Shown here in pieces: positions 45,672-55,600 of a DNA stretch of 64,000 nucleotides. A program made the translations under genes and the position numbers. The notes beneath the pieces were generated by a model. That model was not told the DNA's origin, did no database searches, and was given only the letters and a program-made list of their open reading frames with translations. The stretch's first letter is position 1. Every line of letters starts with the position of its first letter. The stretch lies in the NCBI RefSeq assembly GCF_030052815.1, contig NC_079510.1:49070725-49134724 (forward strand), read 5' to 3'. The DNA is from Hevea brasiliensis. Taxonomy: Eukaryota > Streptophyta > Magnoliopsida > Malpighiales > Euphorbiaceae.

Positions 45672-47259
45672 CAAAAGCAGTAATTCATTAAGAAAAAATA
45701 TATATATAATAATGGATGAGATCCAAAAATCTTCATAGGAGGTCTTGGGGTGCGATTCTAATTGTTTTTACATTGCTCAACCACCTCAATGCATACCTCA
45801 TTTATATATTGAAGCAGCCCTGTGACTGCTGGATGATAGATTAATTATATCTCATCCTTTTTAGTTCATCTTGACGAGCTGTACTACCTTATTCAGAAAG
45901 CCAGAAACAATGTTCTTCTTGTTTATGGAAGACTTTAATCTATGGATACATGTTCATGTTGCAAGATAAACCCTTTGAATGCCTATTTGCAGCACAGCAT
46001 CATGTAGAGCATTATGCTCTATCAGTCCTGCGCAGGTGAGCCATATGGAGGGAGAAGAATGTTCAATGCTTGGTTCATGGCTGCGTGTAAAATAACTGAC
46101 GTAACGAAACATATTGAAAATGCCCACGACTTGATCCTATATCATGTGTTGTTTTAGTACACCCAGAAGGAAATTCGCATTGAACGGTAACTTGATAAGC
46201 CACACTAAAAAATTCCAAGTAAAATTTGAGTTTTCACACAACTTTGATGTATAGGATTGAGATTTGAAGATTGAAATTATTTTTCAGGAAAAAGCATTAT
46301 AATTATTTTTTAGGAAAAAGTATTATTTTGATATGTTAAAAAAATATTATGAAAAAAGCTATTTTAGTGTTTTAATAATTAATGTTCATTAAATTAAATT
46401 TTAATTTTTTTAATGTTTTCTAATTAACATATTTAAAAAAATACTTTTCTGAAATTTCATCAGTAGCGTATCTTTAGTGAACTGATGAGAACCACAATGG
46501 AATATTTCTGTTGTTTGAGTATATGGGATAACCCTTCGATACCATTACCCCTTGAAAGTGCCATTTCAATACATCATTAGCCCATAGTTTCAATTGTGGG
46601 ATTCAACTGTGGGATACAGCACGTAAGAATCTGAGCAACCTTATCTAATTGACTACAAGCTGTTCTGGAAGGAAAATTACCCCTTCGCAGATGTGCTTCT
46701 CACCAGAAAAAAAAATAATAAATGCTAAATAACTCGGCTACCATTCCATGGATGATTGTTGCATCCCAAGTGGAGCAAAGCCAACCACACCACCAAAACG
46801 ACAAGGAAAGCCACTAGTTCCAAGTGTTTTAGTGCCTGTTACCAAATGGAATTTGGTGGCCTCGGGTCGGTGCTACTAAATCATCACTCATCACTTCTGG
46901 GTGATTCTGTTCAGAGATAAAATGCCCAAGTTGCTCGGTCTTCCACTGCAGTTAGATATGCACGCATTCTAAAATTCAACGCTTTTTCCACTTCTAGTTG
47001 TTCCTCTTCCCCTAAAACTCGCGTGTATCAATCTCCATCAGCCCTTGCATCTAGCGGTCTTAAATGGCCAGAACTAACTGTAGTCGATTGATTGTCTAAT
47101 AAGATTCAGATATTCCTTGCTACACAGAGTAGAAGTTTTCTTTACGAGGTTTCTTCTCGTGTAAGGCGATAGGCTTGAGAGGGTCATCTTCAGTTTTGAG
47201 GTCTCTCTGTCTCTGTCTCTCGGAACTCGGGTAAGGTAATTTCTTCGGAGAAAGAGGAT
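45672..47259. other. Di19 3' flank and intergenic DNA
   Basis: The first few hundred bases are likely Di19 3' untranslated sequence. 46250-46450 is AT-rich. 46700-47259 has promoter-like composition before the microprotein gene, ending in CT-rich CTCTCTGTCTCTGTCTCTCG. Confidence 0.45.
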
Positions 47260-47675
47260 ATGGTTGTGGAGCTGTTTGTGTTGGGTTGCACTGGAGTTGT
47301 GATGTTGCTCCACGGGGCTAATTTCTTCTTCCATGTTCTCTCTCAGCACCTCGCCATTCGTTCTCTCAGGTACTTGTTTTTCTCCCCAATTCCATTTTTC
47401 CATTTGCTATGCGATCATGGTTCCAATTTTTATTTTTCAAGCAAAAAGATCAAAGCTTTAATGGTTTTGGTTTGTGATCAAGGTTCCAATATTGTTTCTC
47501 GTGCAAAAAGAAAGATCAAAGCTTTAAAAAAGGCATTTGATATTTTGTGGGATTTAAGGGTTAATTATACTTGTGATTTATTATTCACTTTCTTACAATC
47601 TCCCTTGTACCGACTTATTGTTGTAACAATATGCTGGGTTTTGGTTGCAGTTTTCTGGGCTTTGTTGGATGGTGA
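47260..47675 (+). CDS. Candidate 44-aa membrane microprotein, two exons
   Basis: Exon 1 (47260-47369) encodes 36 residues starting MVVELFVLGCTGVVMLLHGA and ending HLAIRSL. Exon 2 (47651-47675) adds SFLGFVGW-stop. The junction is CTCAG|GTACTT...TTGCAG|TTTTC, both good sites. Residues 2-26 form one hydrophobic segment, so a single-pass membrane protein is likely. A CT-rich leader precedes the ATG. Without splicing the frame stays open through the 281-bp intron to 47730 (156 residues), so intron retention would not cut it short; the retained part looks non-conserved and contains a ~55-bp internal duplication. I have a weak recollection of similar short plant proteins, but no function can be given. 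Evidence is the splice fit and the compact tail. Confidence 0.6.
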
Positions 47676-49190
47676 AGGAAAAAGAGAGAAAGTGGAGATG
47701 GTAGCTTGCAGTGCTTCTCTTTGTATGTAATTATTTTTTGGGCTAAATAACGTTGTGCTAGTGCAGATTGTAAAAGCAATACTGCCTTGAAATAATGGAG
47801 AACTCTATATGGATTTTCGATATAAATTTATCTTCTTTGATTCATTTGAACTCTGTTTTTGTTTTTCTAAATCGAAGAATGTTCATTCTTTTAATGTTTT
47901 TGTTAGAACACAGAGACATACTGGATTTGAATTCTCTGCATCAGGATATGGTTTTGCATAATGCTCATTGTACTAATATACTGTACGCCAATTTGAATGG
48001 AAAAAAAATTGTTCGATTGGTGGGGAATTGTATTGAATAAGTGAATAAAAAATGTCTTGCAAATTTGGCAAGCAGTTAGTTAAGAGATCATTTTCTCTTT
48101 CTTTCAATGATTCCTTGTCCATCTGTGGGTCAACACCAGAAGAATTAGGTGTGTAGAGATAGAAGATGGTTTCTGAGTTGGTGAGGCCAATTTAGCAAGT
48201 TTTAGAGCATGGATTGGCACCAACTACTGCTGATGAGCTATCAATTCATGATTTCACTCGGGTCTGTTTCAATGTTTTCAAAAGCCTTTCTTTGGTGCTG
48301 GGAGCCCCTAAACTCAACAATGCATAATGATTTTCATGGCCTCAAAACATTTATGCTAACTAAATTCAGAGGAGCAAAGCACCAAAAAGAAGAGGGACCA
48401 AACAGATGAGAAAGATTCAGGAAGGCAAAAGGAGTTTATTAAACTTATTCTGAAGATTACATGTTATAACTCTCTATTCATCCAAGTAAAGCTACTAAAG
48501 GAACTCGGGAACTTTGTCCCAGCCATGGTTAAGATTGAAGATGTTACAAAGTAATGGATTATGAAGCGTCAATAGTTTAAAATTACCAAATTGTCGCAAT
48601 TAAAACAAACATTAACAGCAGAAATTAGTAATTAAGTTCATCTATTAAAAAATAATATATAAATATATGTTGAGCTTTTGTTTCTGATTTTTTAACTTTT
48701 TCTCTGAACAGAAAGAGACATTTTTCCAGTTACAGTTCAAAGTTTTGAAGTGTATCTTGTATTGGCCAAAATGATTAAATATTATCAAAACAACAATTCT
48801 ATATTATTGAAAAGAAAAGAACAACTTTTAGGATCTTTCTAATTCGTAGCATTTTAATTTCAGGTTGTCAAGATTCAATGAAGAATTGATCAAACAGTGA
48901 AATTTTTTATTTTTTTAAATTTAAATTTTGCAATGATCATAGAAGAATACTTATTACTTTGCATATAAATAATAAATTTAACAATATATTAATTTTATCT
49001 ATTTTAAAAATTATTAACTCATTATTATTTCTAAACAAGAGATGAAGTTATTAATGAATTGTCAATTAAAAAAAAAAAAAAAGATGAAGTTATTCGATCA
49101 GCATGAACTTACTAAACCACAAGACTTCTGGTTCAGAAATGAAACGACCTACCGTTTTATTTGAGCTATTTATACCAACTGAGCCCGTTA
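47676..49190. other. Intergenic DNA before the PPR gene
   Basis: No supported gene. Frames at 47795-48040 and 48209-48409 show no recognisable features. AT-rich from 48600. Confidence 0.45.
49040..49094. mobile_element. Short poly(A) insertion with 13-bp target duplication
   Basis: AGATGAAGTTATT at 49040-49052 is repeated at 49082-49094. Between them is AATGAATTGTCAATT followed by an A-run. A direct repeat plus terminal poly(A) suggests a heavily truncated retroposon. Confidence 0.55.
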
Positions 49191-52052
49191 ATGATCAAAT
49201 GGACAATGAACCTCTGTCATCTCCATTCCCTCCAAAAATCACTTCGCCAACACCATTACCTACTGTTTAAACCGTTCATTCTCAAAACCTCGAACCTCTG
49301 CTTTACTAAAGTTATTAAATTTTTTATCCAGACCTCTGCAGAATTTAGCCAACACCCAAAGATCATTAGTTTCTCAGGCAAAACCCAAAAGTTCAATTTT
49401 TATTCCGCACCCACCTCAATATCCTACTCTAAGCTCCTCTCCAAATGCACTGCTTCAAAATGTTTAACTGCAGGCATGGAAATTCATGCCCATGTAATAA
49501 AATTCGGTTCGTCTCAAGACCCCAAGTTAAGAAACCTTTTGATCAATCTGTATTCAAAGTGCCAGCTTTTCCGTTATGCGCGGATACTGGTTGATGAAAG
49601 TACTGAACCGGATTTGGTTTCTTGGTCTGCTTTGATATCCGGGTATTCACAAAATGGGTTTGGTAAAGAAGCAATTTTGGCCTTTTATGAGATGCATTTG
49701 TTGGGTGTTAAGTGCAATGAATTTACTTTTCCTAGCGTACTTAAGGCTTGTACGGTCACTAAGGATTTGTGGCTAGGGAGGCAAGTTCATGGGACTGTGG
49801 TGGTAACAGGGTTTGAAAATGATGAATTTGTTGCAAATAGCTTACTCGTCTTGTACGCAAAATCTGGAGAGTTTGTGGATTCTAGGAGGCTATTTGATGC
49901 AATTCCAGAACGGAGTGTTGTTTCGTGGAATGCATTGTTATCGTGTTATGTGCAGAGTGATTCGTGTGGAGAAGCAATTGGCTTGTTTAAGGATATGGTT
50001 TTGAGTGGAATAAGGCCTAACGAGTTCAGTTTATCCTGTATGATAAATGCTTGCACTGTGTTGGAGGATAGTAATCAAGGAAGAAAGATGCATGGATACT
50101 TGATAAAGCTTGCCTATGATTTAGATCTGTTCTCAGCAAATGCTCTTGTTGACATGTATGCAAAAGTGGGAACTCTTGAAGATGCTATCTGTATTTTTGA
50201 GGAAATTGCAAAACCTGATATTGTTTCTTGGAATGCTGTTATTGCAGGTTGTGTTCTTCGTGAAAACCATCATTGGGCCATAAAGTTGTTTGGGGAAATG
50301 AATAGGTTGGGGATATACCCAAATATGTATACCATATCAAGTGCTTTTAAAGCCTGTGCTGGAATGGGTCTCGGGGAATTGGGAAGACAGCTGCACTCTA
50401 GCTTAATAAAAATGGATATAGGATCAGATTCTTTTCTAGGTGTTGGACTCATAGATATGTATTCCAAGTGTGAGTTAATGACTGATGCACAATTGGTTTT
50501 CAAGCTAATGCCAGAAAAGGATTTGATTACTTGGAATGCTGTGATCACTGGCCATTCACAAAATGGCGAAGACATAGATGCTATCTCTCTTTTTCCTTTG
50601 ATGCATAAGGAGGTAGTAGGAGTCAACCAGACAACTCTATCAACAGTTCTTAAATCTGTGGCTGCCTTACAGGCTGATCACTTTTGCAGCCAAATTCATG
50701 CATTTTCTGTGAAATCAGGGTTTGAATCTGACAATTATGTTGCAAACAGCCTTATTGATGCCTATGGAAAATGTGGTTATATAGAAGCTGCAACCCAAGT
50801 GTTCAAAGAAAGCCCAGTTGTAGATTTGGTGGCATTCACATCTATAATAACAGCTTATTCTCAAGATGGACAAGGTGAAGAAGCTCTAAAGCTCTATCTG
50901 GAAATGCAGTACAAGGATATCAAGCCAGATTCCTTTCTGTGCAGCTCTCTTCTGAATGCATGTGCAAATTTATCAGCATATGAACAAGGGAAACAAATCC
51001 ATGTTCCCATCTTGAAGTTTGGATTCATGTCAGATATTTTTGCTGGGAATTCTCTTGTTAACATGTATGCCAAATGTGGAAGCATAGATGATGCAGACCG
51101 TGCTTTCTCTGAAATACCTCAGAGAGGAATAGTATCATGGTCTGCAATGATTGGAGGACTTGCTCAACATGGGCATGGGAAAGAGGCCCTCCATTTATTC
51201 AATCAGATGCTTATAGATGGTGTTCCTCCTAATCACATAACTCTAGTTAGTGTACTTTGTGCTTGCAATCATGCAGGTTTGGTTGCTGAAGCTCAACGAT
51301 ATTTCAAATCAATGAAAAAGTTGTTTGGTATTGAACCAATGCAAGAGCATTATGCTTGCATGATCGATCTCCTTGGTCGAGCAGGAAAATTGAATGAGGC
51401 AATAGAGCTCATGAATAAAATGCCATTTCAAGCTAATGCTTCAGTCTGGGGTGCCCTTCTTGGTGCTGCAAGAATCCATAAGAATATTGATCTTGGACAA
51501 CAAGCTGCTGAGATGCTTTTTGCCCTAGAACCTGGGAAATCAGGTACCCATGTTCTTCTTGCTAACATTTATGCATCAGTTGGCATGTGGGATGGTGTAG
51601 CAAAGATGAGAAGACTCATGAAAGATAGCAAGCTGAAGAAGGAGCCAGCGATGAGTTGGATTGAGATGAAAGACAAGGTATACACATTCATAGTAGGAGA
51701 TAGAAGCCATTCTAGAAGCAAGGAAATCTATGCAAAGCTTGACGAGCTAAGTGAGCTCTTAGATAAAGCTGGTTATGTTCCCATGTTAGAGATTGACCTC
51801 CATGATGTTGAACTAAATGAGAAAAAGCAGCTCCTAAACCACCACAGTGAAAAACTTGCAGTTGCTTTTGGCTTGATTGCCACCCCGCCAGGAGCTTCCA
51901 TTAGAGTGAAAAAGAATCTTCGAATTTGTTTGGACTGCCACACTGCATTCAAGTACATTTGTAAAATTGTCTCAAGAGAGATAATTGTGAGAGACATTAA
52001 TAGATTCCACCATTTCAGAGATGGTTCATGTTCTTGTGGGGATTATTGGTAA
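49191..52052 (+). CDS. DYW-class pentatricopeptide repeat protein
   Basis: Intronless gene for 953 residues. The start is the ATG at 49191 (MIKWTMNLCHLHSL); the open frame extends upstream only through a TTG. The N-terminal ~60 residues are basic and Ser/Phe-rich, fitting mitochondrial or plastid import. From about residue 80 to 850 runs a series of PLS-type PPR motifs (repeated VSWNA(L/V)I, GR.(V/L)H, N(S/A)L(L/V)(D/V)MYAKCG patterns), then E/E+ motifs. The C-terminal DYW domain has HSE (885-887), CLDCH (913-917) and ends CSCGDYW. These are the zinc ligands and glutamate of the cytidine-deaminase-like fold. PLS-DYW proteins bind organellar RNA and convert specific cytidines to uridines; the target site cannot be read from sequence. 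All domain landmarks are intact. Confidence 0.95.
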   Translation: MIKWTMNLCHLHSLQKSLRQHHYLLFKPFILKTSNLCFTKVIKFFIQTSAEFSQHPKIISFSGKTQKFNFYSAPTSISYSKLLSKCTASKCLTAGMEIHAHVIKFGSSQDPKLRNLLINLYSKCQLFRYARILVDESTEPDLVSWSALISGYSQNGFGKEAILAFYEMHLLGVKCNEFTFPSVLKACTVTKDLWLGRQVHGTVVVTGFENDEFVANSLLVLYAKSGEFVDSRRLFDAIPERSVVSWNALLSCYVQSDSCGEAIGLFKDMVLSGIRPNEFSLSCMINACTVLEDSNQGRKMHGYLIKLAYDLDLFSANALVDMYAKVGTLEDAICIFEEIAKPDIVSWNAVIAGCVLRENHHWAIKLFGEMNRLGIYPNMYTISSAFKACAGMGLGELGRQLHSSLIKMDIGSDSFLGVGLIDMYSKCELMTDAQLVFKLMPEKDLITWNAVITGHSQNGEDIDAISLFPLMHKEVVGVNQTTLSTVLKSVAALQADHFCSQIHAFSVKSGFESDNYVANSLIDAYGKCGYIEAATQVFKESPVVDLVAFTSIITAYSQDGQGEEALKLYLEMQYKDIKPDSFLCSSLLNACANLSAYEQGKQIHVPILKFGFMSDIFAGNSLVNMYAKCGSIDDADRAFSEIPQRGIVSWSAMIGGLAQHGHGKEALHLFNQMLIDGVPPNHITLVSVLCACNHAGLVAEAQRYFKSMKKLFGIEPMQEHYACMIDLLGRAGKLNEAIELMNKMPFQANASVWGALLGAARIHKNIDLGQQAAEMLFALEPGKSGTHVLLANIYASVGMWDGVAKMRRLMKDSKLKKEPAMSWIEMKDKVYTFIVGDRSHSRSKEIYAKLDELSELLDKAGYVPMLEIDLHDVELNEKKQLLNHHSEKLAVAFGLIATPPGASIRVKKNLRICLDCHTAFKYICKIVSREIIVRDINRFHHFRDGSCSCGDYW

Positions 52053-52609
52053 CATCCCAGGGTGTTATTCGTTCATTGTATGCTAACACCTGAAAATTTT
52101 CCCCTACATTCCTTGAAAATTTTCCCCTACATTCCTTAAAAATTTTGGGCATGTTGAAGGCCTAATTTCTTTTCTTTTATCCAATCTGCTTTTATTTGAC
52201 AAATATGAAATTTTGGTCACATTTAGTGTTGTTAGAGCTTAAACTCAAAACTTAAACAGTCCTCAAGACTTCTGCTGCTTGTATAACCAATAAGATCATA
52301 TTCGGGGGAATGTAATTTTCACTTTTATTATTTTATGAAATTCTTTTCACTTGCATAACCATCACACTATTAAATGGAGATGACAGGATGCTTTGAAGCA
52401 ATATGATTTACCGTCCTCAGTGCTTTACTATTTGCATTTCTTTGCCCCAGAAGATGGTTTAGACTCTTATGCGACGCTGGCTTTTGCTAATAAAAAAAAA
52501 AAAATTGGAATCGATTATTTTAAGAAGCTGATTCTGAGCAAATAATGTACACTGGTATCATTTACAACAGAATACAAATTATAGTATATTTGTTGTTGAT
52601 TGAGCTTTC
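52053..52609. other. 3' flanks of the convergent PPR and NSL1-like genes
   Basis: Just after the PPR stop, the 27-bp unit GAAAATTTTCCCCTACATTCC is present twice and then decays (52091-52145). The rest is non-coding, with an A-run at 52491-52504. Confidence 0.6.
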
Positions 52610-55600
52610 TCACATCAACATCATCGACTCCTCCGACATTATAGCCAACAATGAATACTTCACTTTGATTGAGATTCTACCACCATCTACACAAAGCTTG
52701 GCACCAGTGACCACCCAATATCCAGGCGGGTCTTCTGGACCCCTCACCATTTCCTTTGTGTCCACAAAGTTCAACATTTTTGGCGCCTTTGTCAGCGAGG
52801 GTGGACCTCCGGGAAAAACTGCAGAATTCACATCCACTTTCACTGGCTTTTCTGGCGGTGGATTCAGACCAGCACTGAACCTTGTGCTGATCAACATTGA
52901 GAAGACCCCTGATTTCCGCGACAAAGTTGAAGGTCCATCCCATTCTGACCTGCGGATCCTTGCTGACGCCACCATTGAGAATCCAAGCCTCAGGAACAGA
53001 ACTTTCTTCATCCCAATCATCTTAACCTCAAACCAGGCTTTTGTCACAATTGAAGCAGAGTCATCAATGTGGGCTCCATTGTACTGCACTGGGGCAGTGC
53101 ACACATGAGAAAATATGCTCCAATTGACAGGTTCAAAGTAGCCACGCTCCACAGGTTCTTCAACGGGCTCATATCTATGATCATCTGAGAGTTGGACAAT
53201 ATCGGGAAGAGTAGAGAGATGCTGGAGATGGATAGCCAAATGGTCACTTCTCTTACCTTCCAAGTACAAGCGCATTCCAGTCACTGGCCTATTTCCAGAA
53301 TCAACCTGCAATGCATGGAATTGCAAACCAAAACGAAGGTAAGAGGTCAGTGAAACCAGAAAGATACCAATTTGTTAAATTCTGAAAAAAGCATATATTT
53401 CCAGAGTTTGAACTTAAATAACTAGACAAACATGGCTGGATCTTCTCATATTCGATATAGAGTTAGAGGTTATAAAGATCCTCACATGATAACCTAAATG
53501 TTCCTTTTCTTTTCCCTCTTTATTTTTTTTTTTCTGTTTGCTGGAAAAGGGGAGGGGGATGTTAAGAGGTTTTAGCTGTAAACTTTAGGCTTGCAAGGAG
53601 TCCTAATTGCACCATTACCTAAAACAATCACAATTGCAAATTGATTTTGATCATAGAACCAGTGGTATTTATGTTATGCAGTACAGGAATTACCTGCATA
53701 GTGTTGACGTAAAGCTTAGGGCCCATAAAGGTAAACCGAAGAGATGGGGATGCTTGCTTTCTGCGCTTAAGAGTAAGAGGTAGATCACCATATACTGGAG
53801 CCCACTGCCGAGGTAACTGAAACTCTAGAAACTGATGGAGTTCCTCTATGGGTGGCTTGTCTGCAAGATTTCATTAAACATCAAACTAATAGCACCGCAA
53901 AATAAAAGATATGGTGAAAGTTATATGCAACAATTTTTTCAGGTCATAATGCATTGGAAATTGGCTAAATCCTAGAAGGAAAAAAATATTCTAAAAGACT
54001 ATCGTCTCCAAGCACAAATTTATCCAAATATATGAAAGTATTATTTTCTGTAAGATCTGCAACAGTTCATCAACTTTTTAAGCAATTGTTTGTAGCCAAA
54101 CACAACTGACTAGGCCAAACAACCATAAAACAGCAGTAAGGCTGAATTTTAAGATCTTAGGCCAAGAAGGAGAAGTGTCTAGATGAAACATGCCAGTAAG
54201 AATCAAGGACTAGGATTTACCTCCAATCAGTCCAAAGTATCAAAAGTAGTGTCTGTGTGACACATAATATATACTACATTTAGTGTATAACTGGAACTAC
54301 ATTTAATTCATTGAATGCAGGATTGCGCTATGGTTGGATCACCCATGTCATAAATAGAACAAAATAACAGTAGAGAGATTCTACGCACATCGAAGGTAAA
54401 GATTCACGGCATGACTTAAAAATCCATTGCCTCTGACACCACTCAAGAGAGAAGTTATAGGCACAAAGGACATGGAGATGACATTTGGTGACTGTGATAT
54501 AGTTGAGAGCCACTCATAATGACTTTGACCAATATCTACACCTCCCCTTCGAATAGCTATGCTCAATATATCCTGCCAAAATAATAACAATAAATCAATT
54601 ACAATTCTTAGCCTGATCATCAGATCAGGTTGTGTCCCACTGGACGCATTCAACTGTTGCAATAAATACCCAACAGCTCACCTCATTCTTTAAGGAATTA
54701 ATGACAGGAAGCCTTACTGAGGTAGCAAATCCATGGAGATCCCATGACACAGAATGTCCATCTTGCTGAAACAACAAATTGAAAATAAATATATACATTC
54801 AAAAAGGATTTTCATTATCATTTCTCCACATTAGAATCCATAACTTTATTTTGAAACCACAGATATTATGCAATTATATGCCTAGGTATATTTAATATTA
54901 ATTTGAAACAATGATTTAAATTTTGAATGCCGACACTGCTCTTATTGCTTTCTCCATTACTTTCATTGAACGATAGCTCATGATAGAGCAAAGAGCATAT
55001 TCCCAAATTATCTAAGAAGAATTATTATTGATCGTAATCAACTGAGTTCCTTTGATGAGGATGAAAGTTAATTTGTTAAAGAAGAAAAAAGGAGGAACAG
55101 AAAATCTCAGGGGAAAAAAAGCTCCAGTTTGAAACTGCTGGTAAAGCTCCTAGAAGATGAATAAAGTGTCTCAACTTACAATTCTACTAGCAGTAACCAA
55201 ACAAACTTCAATAAAGAAGAGAGACAGACAGTAGGTAATGAGCACAGATTGATAATTGGGATGGGAACCTTCATGTAGATTTAGCATAACACGTAATTGT
55301 TCAAAGTATTTGACTTCGGACATATAGTTGTGGTGTTGACACGGGAGCAATTAAGAAAACTGGCTGTGTGCACATATAATCATGAACTGAATAAGCATTT
55401 CAAGCTGGCATTTTCTTCCAAGCTGATGATTATTATATTTCCAAATCCTTTTTAGCAGAAAAGAAAAGATTCGAGAGAAGAAGAATAAAGCAGTAGCTAA
55501 ATGCATGGAGAAACAGAAATTAACACAATGTCTTCTTCATCATCTTTTCCAGGTTAGCATCTTCTCTTCATCATACCTGATCTTTGAGATATGTTACACA

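Noticed and set aside
52545..53108. 187-codon plus-strand ORF
   Set aside because: It lies opposite the last exon of the NSL1-like gene, whose minus-strand protein is clearly the conserved one.
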